NCBI RefSeq assembly: GCF_000626715.1
Contig: NZ_AQRA01000004.1
Coordinates: 456,298 to 520,297, forward strand
Reading direction: 5' to 3'
Source of the DNA: Aquimarina atlantica
GTDB taxonomy: Bacteria; Bacteroidota; Bacteroidia; Flavobacteriales; Flavobacteriaceae
Length of the DNA: 64,000 nucleotides
Of this stretch, positions 35,053 to 44,556 are shown piece after piece. The translations under genes and the position numbers were made by a program. Positions within the stretch are counted from its first letter, which is position 1. Each line of letters starts with the position of its first letter. Under the pieces are notes generated by a model. The model saw only the letters and a program-made list of their open reading frames with translations, ran no database searches and was not told the origin of the DNA.

Positions 35053-36969
35053 ATGATCCAGGAAATTGAATATAAACAGGTAGGACAGTTTGAAAAAACG
35101 AAGTTTGAGAAGATTCATAATGAAATATTCCCCGATTCGTCGACAGCTTCAAAACTTGTTGCCCACGAAATTGCAACACTAATTAAACAAAAACAAGAAG
35201 AAGGAAAACCTTGTGTACTCGGTCTGGCTACAGGTTCTTCACCTATAAAAGTGTATGAAGAATTGGTAAGCCTACATCGTTCTGGAGAGTTAAGCTTTTC
35301 AAATGTAGTTACTTTTAATCTGGATGAATATTATCCTATGGATACAGGTCACCAGCAAAGTTATTATCATTTTATGCATCAACACTTGTTTGATCATATT
35401 GATATTAACCCAGAAAACATCAATATTCCTGATGGTACCGTTCCTCTTGAAGAAATGGATCAATATTGTATTGATTACGAAATGAAGATCAAAAAGTATG
35501 GTGGATTAGATTTTCAACTCTTAGGAATTGGTAGAACAGGACATATCGGCTTTAACGAGCCTGGATCACACCCTAATTCGGGAACACGAATCATTACGTT
35601 AGATCATATCACCAGAACTGATGCTTCTTCTGATTTTAACGGTTTAGAAAACGTTCCTAAAAAAGCGGTCACTATGGGAATAAGTACCATAATGAAATCC
35701 AGAAGGGTGTTGCTATTAGCCTGGGGACATAAAAAGGCTACAGTAGTAAAACAGACAATAGAAGGTGAAATTACATCCAACATCCCTGCATCTTTTTTAC
35801 AAGAACATAAAAATACTACTATCATCCTTGATTCTGAAGCAGCTTCTGAACTTACACGAATCAAAACACCATGGTTGGTAGATCAATGTATCTGGAAAGA
35901 ACAATTAAAATTTAAAGCAGTTACCTGGTTGAGTCAAGAACTTAACAAACCTGTCTTAAAACTTACAGATAAAGATTATAATGATAATGGCATGTCTGGT
36001 CTTTTGGCAGTTGAAGGATCATCTTATGATCTAAACATTAAAATTTTTAATAAACTTCAACATACCATTACAGGTTGGCCAGGAGGAAAACCAAATGCAG
36101 ATGATACCAACAGACCCGAGAGAGCTTTACCTGCAAAAAAGAGGGTTTTAATTTTTAGCCCTCACCCAGATGATGATGTAATATCAATGGGAGGAACATT
36201 CTTGAGATTAATCGATCAAGGACATGATGTACATGTTGCTTATCAAACTTCTGGTAATATAGCCGTTACAGATGATGAAGCTTTAAAGTTTTCTGAGGTA
36301 GCCAATAGTGTCCATCCTGGTAAGGAAGGAGATACTTTTAAGAAAGTCATTGCATTCCTCAAATCAAAAAACCAAGGTGATATTGATATCCCAGAAGTTC
36401 GTTTAATTAAAGGATTAATTAGAAGGATGGAATCTTTGGGAGCTACTCGTTATTTTGGATTAGATGATGATAAAGTTCATTTTCTTGATCTCCCGTTTTA
36501 TGAAACCGGAAGAATTAGAAAAAATCCTCTGGGAGAAAAAGATGTAGCTCTTACAGCAGATATTATCGAAAAAATAAAACCACATCAAATATATGCAGCA
36601 GGTGATCTAGCCGATCCTCATGGAACCCATAAAGTTTGCCTGGATGCTATTTTTGAGGCTGTTAACAACCTAAAAAGTAAAAGTTTCATGAATGATTGTT
36701 GGGTATGGCTATATAGAGGTGCCTGGCAAGAATGGGACGTTTCTGAAATTGAAATGGCTGTTCCTCTAAGTCCACACGAAGTATCCAAGAAAACTAATGC
36801 TATTTTATATCACCAGTCTCAAAAAGACAGAGTGATGTTTCAAGGAGAAGATTCTAGAGAGTTTTGGTTAAGAGCTCGTGAAAGAAATAGAAATACAGCA
36901 ATATTATATGATAAGCTTGGTCTTGCAGATTATGAAGCTATAGAAGCTTTTAAGAGATATATATTTTAA
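35053..36969 (+). CDS. nagB: Glucosamine-6-phosphate deaminase fused to PIG-L deacetylase
   Basis: The product is 638 residues. The N-terminal part (about 20-285) is NagB: FNLDEYY with D91 (E. coli D72), and GIGRTGHIGFNEPG with H164 and E169 (E. coli H143, E148); the position of E. coli D141 is Thr162. The C-terminal part (about 363-600) is PIG-L/LmbE: the metal motif HPDDD at 371-375 and the later DPHGTH. NagB turns glucosamine-6-phosphate into fructose-6-phosphate and ammonia. PIG-L enzymes remove acetyl from GlcNAc-type substrates, so this half may supply the NagA step; no nagA is in the window. Such fusions of about 640 residues are typical of Bacteroidota. Cytoplasmic. Confidence 0.93.
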   Translation: MIQEIEYKQVGQFEKTKFEKIHNEIFPDSSTASKLVAHEIATLIKQKQEEGKPCVLGLATGSSPIKVYEELVSLHRSGELSFSNVVTFNLDEYYPMDTGHQQSYYHFMHQHLFDHIDINPENINIPDGTVPLEEMDQYCIDYEMKIKKYGGLDFQLLGIGRTGHIGFNEPGSHPNSGTRIITLDHITRTDASSDFNGLENVPKKAVTMGISTIMKSRRVLLLAWGHKKATVVKQTIEGEITSNIPASFLQEHKNTTIILDSEAASELTRIKTPWLVDQCIWKEQLKFKAVTWLSQELNKPVLKLTDKDYNDNGMSGLLAVEGSSYDLNIKIFNKLQHTITGWPGGKPNADDTNRPERALPAKKRVLIFSPHPDDDVISMGGTFLRLIDQGHDVHVAYQTSGNIAVTDDEALKFSEVANSVHPGKEGDTFKKVIAFLKSKNQGDIDIPEVRLIKGLIRRMESLGATRYFGLDDDKVHFLDLPFYETGRIRKNPLGEKDVALTADIIEKIKPHQIYAAGDLADPHGTHKVCLDAIFEAVNNLKSKSFMNDCWVWLYRGAWQEWDVSEIEMAVPLSPHEVSKKTNAILYHQSQKDRVMFQGEDSREFWLRARERNRNTAILYDKLGLADYEAIEAFKRYIF

Positions 36970-37010
36970 AATTAATTGCTTTGTTTGTTAGATAAATTTT
37001 TGCAAAAAAA

Positions 37011-37046
37011 CAACCTTCCCTCAATACATGAGGGAAAGTTGCTTTT
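37011..37046 (+). terminator. Hairpin after nagB
   Basis: CAACCTTCCCTCA (37011-37023) pairs with TGAGGGAAAGTTG (37029-37041) with one mismatch, then CTTTT. It is likely a terminator, perhaps partial since the next genes run on. Confidence 0.65.
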
Positions 37047-37113
37047 AAAAAGAATCTCTTTGCTATGCACCAACAATAAGAAAATACATAAATGATAAAT
37101 AAACTAATGACTA

Positions 37114-37986
37114 ATGATATTATTTGCAGATAGCGGTTCTACTAAATGTGACTGGGTTCTTGTTAAAAATGATGGAGAGCTTATTCATAAGACTAAAACC
37201 GATGGTATAAATCCTCTATTACTTTCTGACGATGCTATCATAAATATTGTTCAAAAAGCAAATACCATACTACAAAAAAGAGATCTTATTCATAAGATTT
37301 ACTTTTATGGAGCAGGGTGCGGCGAGGCTGATGCTAAGAAAAAAATAGCTCTCGTACTACAATCTATATTTAAAAATGTAACATCTATTGTTATAGAAGA
37401 AGATATTATTGGAGCTGTAAAAGCTACAACAGAAAAGCCAAGTGTAGTATGCATTTTGGGAACGGGAACAAATTGCTGTTATTTTGATGGAATAAACGTT
37501 ATTCAAAAATCCCCTGCTTTAGGATATTTATTAGCAGACGAAGGGAGTGGTAATTATTTAGGGAAAAAATTAATTAAAGATTATTTTCTAGGCAAAATGC
37601 CATCAGATACAGCTTCATTATTTAAAAATGATTATACTACAGAACTTAATCAAATTCTTGATGAGTTATATTGTGCTGATCACCCTAATAAGTATTTAGC
37701 TTCTTATGCTAAATTCATTTTTAGAAATCGGGGAAATGCTTATCTCGAGGAAATTTTACATCATGGTATTTCAAAATTTATAAATACCTACCTTTTCCAG
37801 TATAAAGAAGAATTATCCAAACACCCTATACACTTTGTAGGTTCGGTAGCCTACTACTCGCAAGATATCATAAAAAAACTATTAGATGACTGTGGTTATC
37901 GGGTTAAGGGTTTTGTAAAAAAACCTATAGACCATTTAGTTAATCGCCAGATCATGCAAAGAATTTCTCAAAAAACAAGTCAGTAA
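37114..37986 (+). CDS. BadF/BadG-type N-acetylglucosamine kinase
   Basis: The product is 290 residues. It shows the ASKHA-fold pattern: phosphate-1 loop ADSGSTKCDW (residues 5-14), GAGCGEAD, the adenosine-side ILGTGTNCC, and LADEGSGNYLG. This matches the BadF/BadG/BcrA/BcrD ATPase family that includes bacterial and human GlcNAc kinases. It would phosphorylate GlcNAc released by the GH20 and GH18 enzymes to GlcNAc-6-phosphate in the cytoplasm. Its stop codon overlaps the ATG of the GH20 gene by one base (TAATG). Confidence 0.9.
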   Translation: MILFADSGSTKCDWVLVKNDGELIHKTKTDGINPLLLSDDAIINIVQKANTILQKRDLIHKIYFYGAGCGEADAKKKIALVLQSIFKNVTSIVIEEDIIGAVKATTEKPSVVCILGTGTNCCYFDGINVIQKSPALGYLLADEGSGNYLGKKLIKDYFLGKMPSDTASLFKNDYTTELNQILDELYCADHPNKYLASYAKFIFRNRGNAYLEEILHHGISKFINTYLFQYKEELSKHPIHFVGSVAYYSQDIIKKLLDDCGYRVKGFVKKPIDHLVNRQIMQRISQKTSQ

Positions 37987-40289
37987 TGAGTTTACGAATT
38001 ATACCCATCTTTTTTTTAATATTCATGGCCTGTAAAAGTCCAGATTCATCATCTCCTGTTAATCGATCTTTGAGTATTACCCCCATACCTTTCAAAGTAG
38101 ATACAAAACAAGGATATTTCGAGATCAACAAAAAAACTACCTTTCTATGTAGTGAAACATCTTCTGAGGTTATTGCAAGTTTTTTTATCGAAAAAATTAA
38201 AGCTTTTACAGGTCATTCTTTTTCAATACACAATGAGAGTGATACCAAAAATAACATTCAATTAATCAAAGAAAGTACTCTAGACTTTGGTGAACAAGAA
38301 TATCACTTATCCATATCAAAAGATGAAGTAAAAATAAAAGCTAAAACCGATCAAGGATTATTTTATGGTATGCAGACTTTTATGCAACTTCTTCCGTTAT
38401 ATGGTGCTAATTCAAAAAATCAAATGCATCTTCCTGTTAAAATCCAGGCTGTAGAAATAGAAGATAAACCACGTTTTGGTTGGCGAGGAATGCATCTGGA
38501 TGTTTCCAGGCATTTTTTCTCTATTGATTTTATCAAAAAACAACTTGATGTATTAGCACTTTTCAAGATTAACAAATTTCATTGGCACCTAACCGATGAT
38601 CAGGGATGGCGAATAGAAATAAAAAAATATCCGAAACTTACAGAGATTGGATCTAAAAGAAAAAATGCTGATGGTTCGGTTCATCAAGGATTTTATACGC
38701 AAGAAGAAATAAAAGAAGTTGTACAATATGCCAAAGAAAGGTTTATTGATGTAGTTCCGGAATTTGATACCCCTGGACATGCTATAGCTATTTTGGCTGG
38801 ATACCCTGAGCTTTCTTGTGGTAAAGAGAAATATGAAGTAAGAAATTTATGGGGTGTCGAGTCTAGTATTCTTTGTGCAGGAAAAGAAGAAACGTACACT
38901 TTTATAGAAGATGTAGTTCAGGAACTATCTACCCTATTTCCATATGAATATTACCATATGGGAGGAGATGAAGTACCTAAAGATCAATGGAAAAACTCTT
39001 TAGAATGCCAAGAATTGAAAAAACGTGAAGGCTTAAAAGACGAAAAAGAGATCCAAAGCTATTTTATGGCTCGCGTAGAAAAAATCTTATTAAAATTTGA
39101 TAAAAAAATGATTGGCTGGGATGAAATCCTCGAAGGAGGCATTACCCCTACAACCAATATTATGTCATGGCAAGGAGAAGAAGGTGGAATCAAAGCTGCT
39201 AACAAAGGACATGATGTTATCATGACTCCTGCAAAATACTGTTATTTTAACTTTTATCAGGGTGATTTTAAAGCAGAACCATTAGCCTTTGGGGGGTATA
39301 TCCCGCTAGAAAAAGTATATCACTATGACCCCATACCAAAAGAAATTAAAGACGATAAAAAGAAACATATTTTGGGTGCACAGGGAAATGTGTGGACAGA
39401 ATATGCTTATGAAGACAAAACAATCGAATACCTGTTATACCCACGTATTATAGCATTGGCTGAAACTACATGGTCGCAAAAAGAAAATAAAAAATTTGAT
39501 GATTTCTTAAATAGATTGAATACTGTTTATGATGTGCTAGAATATCATCATGTTAATTACCATATTCCTCTTCCTGAGGGGCCCACTTCAAATAAAATTG
39601 TATTTATTGATAGTGTAAGCATTCCTTTTACCACTACACATCCGGTTAAAATGGTATACACTACAGACGGAACAGATCCAAATGCATCTAGTACAGCATA
39701 TACCGAACCCTTACATTTTAAGGAAAATACAGAACTACGAATTGCCTCTATATTGAAAAATGGAAAAATGAGTAGCATTCGAAAATTGAACATTACAAAA
39801 GAAAATCCTATTGCCGCTTCTGAAATGGAAAAACTATCTCAAGGGCTTATAATGAGAACGGTAAAAGGTAATTTCGATAGTATAAGTGATATTAAGGATA
39901 CTACAAAAATGCATACCTCTACGGTTAAAAAAATTGAAGATGCCAACACCACATACCACTGGGGGCATGAAGTGAAGAAAGATAATTTCAAAGCTGTTTT
40001 TCTTGATGGTTATGTTGATATCCCAGAAGATGGAGTGTATTATTTTTCCAGTACCCAGGATCAGGTTTGGATAGGAGATCAGCTTGTTATTGATTATAAG
40101 ACTCCGTTAAAAAAACATCCTAAAGAGAGTTCGATCGCATTACAGAAGGGAAAGCATAAATTAAAAATAGTGTATCTAAACAATATAGCAAAAGGTTGGG
40201 CTACAGATTGGAATACTGTAGAACTCAAATACAGAAAAGCTTCTGAGGTTGATTATAAAGAAATAAACGAAAACATGATTTTTCATTAG
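37986..40289 (+). CDS. GH20 beta-N-acetylhexosaminidase lipoprotein with PA14 domain
   Basis: The product is 767 residues. Lipobox FLIFMAC with Cys16; GH20b N-terminal domain (about 30-155); GH20 barrel (about 160-510) with GWRGMHLDVSRHF, FHWHLTDDQGWR and the catalytic pair D328-E329 in YHMGGDEV; a chitobiase C-type Fn3-like domain (about 535-605, MVYTTDGTDPNAS); and a PA14-like domain (about 620-757, GYVDIPEDGVYYFSSTQDQVWIGDQLVID). It releases terminal GlcNAc from chitobiose and short chito-oligosaccharides by substrate-assisted catalysis, at the periplasmic or outer face. Translationally coupled to the kinase gene. Confidence 0.95.
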   Translation: MSLRIIPIFFLIFMACKSPDSSSPVNRSLSITPIPFKVDTKQGYFEINKKTTFLCSETSSEVIASFFIEKIKAFTGHSFSIHNESDTKNNIQLIKESTLDFGEQEYHLSISKDEVKIKAKTDQGLFYGMQTFMQLLPLYGANSKNQMHLPVKIQAVEIEDKPRFGWRGMHLDVSRHFFSIDFIKKQLDVLALFKINKFHWHLTDDQGWRIEIKKYPKLTEIGSKRKNADGSVHQGFYTQEEIKEVVQYAKERFIDVVPEFDTPGHAIAILAGYPELSCGKEKYEVRNLWGVESSILCAGKEETYTFIEDVVQELSTLFPYEYYHMGGDEVPKDQWKNSLECQELKKREGLKDEKEIQSYFMARVEKILLKFDKKMIGWDEILEGGITPTTNIMSWQGEEGGIKAANKGHDVIMTPAKYCYFNFYQGDFKAEPLAFGGYIPLEKVYHYDPIPKEIKDDKKKHILGAQGNVWTEYAYEDKTIEYLLYPRIIALAETTWSQKENKKFDDFLNRLNTVYDVLEYHHVNYHIPLPEGPTSNKIVFIDSVSIPFTTTHPVKMVYTTDGTDPNASSTAYTEPLHFKENTELRIASILKNGKMSSIRKLNITKENPIAASEMEKLSQGLIMRTVKGNFDSISDIKDTTKMHTSTVKKIEDANTTYHWGHEVKKDNFKAVFLDGYVDIPEDGVYYFSSTQDQVWIGDQLVIDYKTPLKKHPKESSIALQKGKHKLKIVYLNNIAKGWATDWNTVELKYRKASEVDYKEINENMIFH

Positions 40290-40336
40290 CTGTATAATAA
40301 CCTCTACATATTCACAAACTCTTAATTTAATACACA

Positions 40337-42175
40337 ATGAAATTACTTAAAAGATTATCAGTCGTCTTACTCATACAGGTATTTTTATTTTCCTGTACGA
40401 ATGAAAGTTTTTTAGAAGAAGGGGCCGCAGAGGTTCAAAATTCTGAAACAAATCTAACAGACAAAACAGCACTCACAGAACCTATTGTCTTAGGATATTT
40501 CCCTTCCTGGTCCGAAAGCTGGGCTGGACCCGGGCAAGGATCAAAGCTAAGAGATATCCCAGAACATATCACTCATGTTTTTTTGGCCTTTGCAAAACCT
40601 AATCTTAGATATCAAAAAGGTTCGTTAGATATCACCGATACAGGTATTCAAACTCCTTACGGCGGAGATACTTTAAAAGAATCTGTTGCAGCCTTAAAAT
40701 CAAAAGGAATCAAAGTTATTCTATCTGTAGGTGGAGAAACATATTGGGGTACAGATGCAGCCTATGATATCAATTATCAACAAATCAAAGATCTGGTAGA
40801 TGATATGGGATTCGAAGGTATTGATTGGGATTTTGAGCCTAACGGTAGTTTTGCCACTATAGGTGATCCAATAAATGTACAACGTTTTATCGATTTCTTC
40901 ACAAATTCTAGAGCCATTATGCCAAAAGGGCAATACCTGTTAGCTTGTGCTCCTGCTGGTGTTGGAGCCTTAGGTGGTGCAAATAATGATAACCCCTCCT
41001 CCCCTTTTGCCTATAGCAAAAGAAACACAGTAACAGGAGAATCTGATACTAACCTATTTAATGCAACTTCTCCTAATCAAGCCATTAGTCTATTTGGTTT
41101 TGCTACTACCGGGCATATGATCCCTGTAATGGAGGCTGTTGGTGATAAAATCGACCTTATCGCATATCAGGGATATAATACAGGAGCGGCCAGTAATAGA
41201 AAAATTATGTATGATGCCTATAAACATTATTCAAATCAGTATGGATTTTCTATTGCAGCCGGAGTTCATTATCCTAACGAGCCTTGGGGGCCGTATTATG
41301 AATATACCTATCAAAATGTAGCAGAACTATCTAACCATATTGCTGCAAATAATACTACTAATGATGGAGTTATGATATGGCAATTATTACTGGGTAATAC
41401 CAACTCATCGGCATATGGGTATCTTCATATTGCTAGCCAGGTACTCAATGGTGTTTCACAATCTCAGGCAATCGCAAATGCAGAAAATTACCCAGAATCT
41501 CCATACACTGGCGATGGCGGTGGAGGCGGTGGATCAGGCTGTGATTCTGCTCCCTGGAATGCTTCTGCTACATATAACACAGGTCAGGAGGTTGTGTATA
41601 ACAATAAATTATATCGCGCAAAATGGTGGACCAAAAATGATAGTCCATCATCAAATACTGGAAATGGACTACCATGGGAATTCGTTCAGAACTGTGATGG
41701 TAACGGTGGAGGAAACAATCAATCTCCATCTGTATCTATTACATCTCCAGCAAATAATCAATCTGTAACCCAGGGACAATCTGTCAATATTACAGCAAAT
41801 GCTTCTGATACCGATGGAACGATTACTAAGGTTGAGTTTTTTCAGGGAACCACTAAACTCGGAGAAGATACAACAAGCCCGTATAGTTATTCATGGAATA
41901 ATGCTCCTGTAGGAAATTATACCTTAAGTGCTGTTGCCACAGATAATGCTAACACAACAACTACATCGGCTACAGTATCTATCACTATCACTTCTGGTGG
42001 TGGTAATGGAGGTTCTTGTAGTGGTATTGCAAATTGGGAAGCCTATCCAACAGTATATAATGTGGGAGATAAAGTAGTATATCAAGGTACTTTATACGAA
42101 GCTCAGTCAGGGCCAATATGGGTAACCCCAGGTAGTGGAGAACACTGGTGGAAAACTATAGGTACCTGTAATTAA
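40337..42175 (+). CDS. Lipoprotein GH18 chitinase with two CBM5/12 modules
   Basis: The product is 612 residues. Lipobox QVFLFSC with Cys20; GH18 (about 48-395) with SVGGE at 130-134 and catalytic EGIDWDFE at 160-167 (acid E167; the first Asp of DxxDxDxE is Glu); CBM5/12 (about 403-455, AKWWTKND); one Big_7-type Ig domain (about 461-550); and a C-terminal CBM5/12 (about 556-612, HWWKTIGTC). Unlike the four minus-strand chitinases, it has no T9SS sorting domain and is a lipoprotein, so it probably works attached to the outer membrane near SusCD. Last gene of the susC operon; a terminator follows. Confidence 0.95.
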   Translation: MKLLKRLSVVLLIQVFLFSCTNESFLEEGAAEVQNSETNLTDKTALTEPIVLGYFPSWSESWAGPGQGSKLRDIPEHITHVFLAFAKPNLRYQKGSLDITDTGIQTPYGGDTLKESVAALKSKGIKVILSVGGETYWGTDAAYDINYQQIKDLVDDMGFEGIDWDFEPNGSFATIGDPINVQRFIDFFTNSRAIMPKGQYLLACAPAGVGALGGANNDNPSSPFAYSKRNTVTGESDTNLFNATSPNQAISLFGFATTGHMIPVMEAVGDKIDLIAYQGYNTGAASNRKIMYDAYKHYSNQYGFSIAAGVHYPNEPWGPYYEYTYQNVAELSNHIAANNTTNDGVMIWQLLLGNTNSSAYGYLHIASQVLNGVSQSQAIANAENYPESPYTGDGGGGGGSGCDSAPWNASATYNTGQEVVYNNKLYRAKWWTKNDSPSSNTGNGLPWEFVQNCDGNGGGNNQSPSVSITSPANNQSVTQGQSVNITANASDTDGTITKVEFFQGTTKLGEDTTSPYSYSWNNAPVGNYTLSAVATDNANTTTTSATVSITITSGGGNGGSCSGIANWEAYPTVYNVGDKVVYQGTLYEAQSGPIWVTPGSGEHWWKTIGTCN

Positions 42176-42195
42176 AAATAGTTTTTGATTGTTAA

Positions 42196-42235
42196 AGTCC
42201 TCCGACACATTGGATCAGTGAAGGAGGGCTTTTTT
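42196..42235 (+). terminator. Terminator of the susC operon
   Basis: AGTCCTCC (42196-42203) pairs with GGAGGGCT (42223-42230, one G-U) followed by a T run to 42235. Confidence 0.75.
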
Positions 42236-42248
42236 ATATCTGCATTTT

Positions 42249-42677
42249 TCATTTTATAAGTTGAATTAATATCCCGATTACTCCAATTACCAGGCATAAT
42301 GGAGAAAATATTTTTGAATCTGCTTTCGAGAATTCGGTATTCTTTATTTTCTTGAAAAAACCGACATATCTAAATTCTCCAATAGCCCGTAAGATAAAAA
42401 CAGAAGGAATAAACCAGTATCCATAGATTGCTATCCAATTTGGAATCTGAATATTTATAAGCCCCGATTTTATAAGATAAATCAATCCAAATGCAACCAA
42501 CACGAGCCCTACCACTAAGGTTCCGAATTTAGGAATCGCAAGCATATTCTTCTCATTGCCTTTTGTAGGAATAACCTTTTTTAATCCCCAAACACCTCCA
42601 AAAAGCCAATAGAAATGAAAACCACCAAGTACTGTAAAAATTAAACATAAAATTATAGATAGTATCATGATCATCAT
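42249..42677 (-). CDS. DUF3995 membrane protein
   Basis: The product is 142 residues with four hydrophobic segments (about 3-25, 48-68, 82-98, 122-140). FTVLGGFHFYWLFGGVWGLKKVIPTKG and RAIGEFRYVGFFKK match DUF3995, an inner-membrane family with no known function. Its start overlaps the stop of the FAD monooxygenase gene by 4 bases, so the two are co-translated. Confidence 0.8.
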   Translation of the reverse strand: MMIMILSIILCLIFTVLGGFHFYWLFGGVWGLKKVIPTKGNEKNMLAIPKFGTLVVGLVLVAFGLIYLIKSGLINIQIPNWIAIYGYWFIPSVFILRAIGEFRYVGFFKKIKNTEFSKADSKIFSPLCLVIGVIGILIQLIK

Positions 42678-43807
42678 AAGTGTGGGATTTGAAAGATTTG
42701 TTCAGATTGTTTTCTGTTGAATGAAGAAGGTGTCATTCTCATCAATTGGTTTCGGATTCCTATTAAAATTGGATTTGATAAATGTGCTATTTTTCCAAGC
42801 ATCCAACTTGCCTTTACTACCTGGTGCGCTTTAGGAAGTCTTAGTTTCTGAAAGGTTGCAAAAGCTTGATGTACTTCGTATTTAGATAAACACTCTGATA
42901 GAATGTAAGCATCTTCTATTGCCTGGCATGCCCCTTGTCCCATATTTGGAGTCATTGCATGCGCTGCATCACCAATAAGGCAAACCTTTTCTTTGTACCA
43001 AAAACTAGTTGGTTTTAAATCTGATATTTCTGCTGTATGTATATGTTCTTTTTGAGTTGAAGAAATTATACTTTTAATAACCGAACTGTACTTATCAAAG
43101 TAGTTCTCAATATTATGTGCAGAAAATTCATTTTTACCAGTTTTGAACGATTTCAAGGCATACCAATATACTTTATCCTTTGCTATTTGAACAAATCCGA
43201 ATCGATCTCTTTTTCCCCAGGCTTCATTTAGTTCGTTTTTGTATGCACCAGGAAGTTTAAAATCTGTTACTCCTCTCCAACAAACTTGCTTAGCATTTCT
43301 TATTATAGTCTCTGGAAACAAGCCTTGTCGCACAACCGATTTTAGCCCGTCTGCACCAATGAGTATTGAAGATTGAATTTGTTTTCTATTTTCAAACGTT
43401 AGTGAATATCCATGATCGTTTGATTCTACCTTTTTTAAACGATGATTTAAGTGTATTTCATTAAATTTTAATTCGTTAATTAAAATTTGTTGTAAAGCAC
43501 CCCGATGAATTGCAATATTCTTTACTTTATGCTTTTTTTCGAAAAAAGATAAATCAACTTTAGAGATGGGATTTAGATCTGCTTTGGTAATATTCATCGA
43601 AGCAATGTAATTTCCATTGTCTTCAATTATTTTTCTCAGCCCTAGTTTTTCATACACCTGCATTGCATTATTAGCTAAAATAATCCCCGCTCCAACAGGT
43701 TTTATATTTTCAGCTTGCTCAAAAATTCTCGTTCTAATCCCCTTTTGTTGAAGTGCAATTGCAGTGGTTAATCCTCCTATTCCTGCTCCGATAATATCTA
43801 TAGTCAT
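42674..43807 (-). CDS. FAD-dependent monooxygenase (PF01494)
   Basis: The product is 377 residues from ATG 43807; a TTG 9 bases upstream is the only alternative. N-terminal dinucleotide-binding fold IDIIGAGIGGLTTAIALQQKG, the mid DG-type segment SILIGADGLKSVVR, and the FAD ribityl motif CLIGDAAHAMTPNMGQGACQ are all clear. This group hydroxylates aromatic or polycyclic compounds, including some antibiotics such as tetracyclines. No substrate can be read here. It is divergent from a TetR gene with twin operators between them, a layout typical of an inducible detoxifying enzyme. Confidence 0.9.
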   Translation of the reverse strand: MTIDIIGAGIGGLTTAIALQQKGIRTRIFEQAENIKPVGAGIILANNAMQVYEKLGLRKIIEDNGNYIASMNITKADLNPISKVDLSFFEKKHKVKNIAIHRGALQQILINELKFNEIHLNHRLKKVESNDHGYSLTFENRKQIQSSILIGADGLKSVVRQGLFPETIIRNAKQVCWRGVTDFKLPGAYKNELNEAWGKRDRFGFVQIAKDKVYWYALKSFKTGKNEFSAHNIENYFDKYSSVIKSIISSTQKEHIHTAEISDLKPTSFWYKEKVCLIGDAAHAMTPNMGQGACQAIEDAYILSECLSKYEVHQAFATFQKLRLPKAHQVVKASWMLGKIAHLSNPILIGIRNQLMRMTPSSFNRKQSEQIFQIPHL

Positions 43808-43825
43808 AAATAACAATTGTTAATA

Positions 43826-43870
43826 TAGTACAAATGTACTAAAAATAATCAACCTAGTACATTTGTACTA
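43826..43870. promoter_or_regulatory. Twin palindromic operators for the TetR regulator
   Basis: TAGTACAAATGTACTA (43826-43841) and TAGTACATTTGTACTA (43855-43870) are exact reverse complements of each other and each is a 7+7 palindrome around two bases. Centres are 29 bases apart, close to three helical turns, between the divergent monooxygenase and TetR genes. Confidence 0.8.
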
Positions 43871-43877
43871 AAAATGA

Positions 43878-43885
43878 TATCTTTG
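43878..43885 (+). promoter_or_regulatory. Candidate -7 element of the TetR gene
   Basis: TATCTTTG matches TAnnTTTG and lies 5 bases before ATG 43891, so the mRNA could be leaderless or nearly so. No -33 TTG sits at the usual distance. Confidence 0.4.
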
Positions 43886-43890
43886 TATAG

Positions 43891-44514
43891 ATGAATGCAA
43901 CAAAACAAAAGATTTTAATAAAATCCCTGGACCTCTTTAATGATTCTGGGATTTCAAATGTATCCTTAAGAGCCATTGCTGATAAGGCGGGGATTAGTGT
44001 GGGTAATCTACAATATCATTTTAAGAAAAGAGAAGATATCATTGAAGCGCTCTATTTTGAGTTAGTTGAAAAAATCGACAGTATTCTTTTTATAAAAACC
44101 GATGATTTACTACAATCATTTTTAAATATCTCTGTAGAAATTGTTACTATACTTTATGAGTATCATTTCTTTTTATTAGATTTTATAACTATTACCAGGA
44201 GAAATTATAAGATAAAAAGGCATTATTCTGAACTTTCAAAACGAAGAGAAATAGAATTTATAAAAATTGTGGATGTTCTTATTAAAAATGGGGTATTCCG
44301 TGAAGAACTGCTAAAAAATGAATATCACAGTTTGTTCAAAAGGATAGAGGTTATTAGTAATTTTTGGTTTTCTTCTATTTTGATTCAAGCCGATGTTTTG
44401 TCGAAAGAATCTATTAAACAATACTCATTATTGATAAGCCAAAGTATTTATCCATATTTAACCGATGAAGCAAAAAAACAATACGCAACTATTTTTCCGT
44501 CTCAGTTGGTTTAA
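43891..44514 (+). CDS. TetR/AcrR-family repressor
   Basis: The product is 207 residues. N-terminal helix-turn-helix (about 5-50): ILIKSLDLFNDSGI, VSLRAIADKAGISVGNLQYHF. The C-terminal ligand domain is all-helical and not recognisable. Divergent from the FAD monooxygenase/DUF3995 pair; the twin palindromes between them are its probable binding sites, so it likely represses both itself and the monooxygenase until a ligand binds. Confidence 0.9.
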   Translation: MNATKQKILIKSLDLFNDSGISNVSLRAIADKAGISVGNLQYHFKKREDIIEALYFELVEKIDSILFIKTDDLLQSFLNISVEIVTILYEYHFFLLDFITITRRNYKIKRHYSELSKRREIEFIKIVDVLIKNGVFREELLKNEYHSLFKRIEVISNFWFSSILIQADVLSKESIKQYSLLISQSIYPYLTDEAKKQYATIFPSQLV

Positions 44515-44556
44515 TTGATAGTAACATTTCTTGTATATAGTATTGCAAGTTAATTT

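Noticed and set aside
35053..36969. NagB judged inactive because the E. coli Asp141 position is Thr
   Set aside because: Active homologues such as Bacillus NagB have a non-Asp residue (Asn) there; the other key residues are present.
40337..42175. Lipoprotein GH18 judged inactive because the first Asp of DxxDxDxE is Glu
   Set aside because: The catalytic Glu and the adjacent Asp residues are intact, and the first position varies among active GH18 enzymes.
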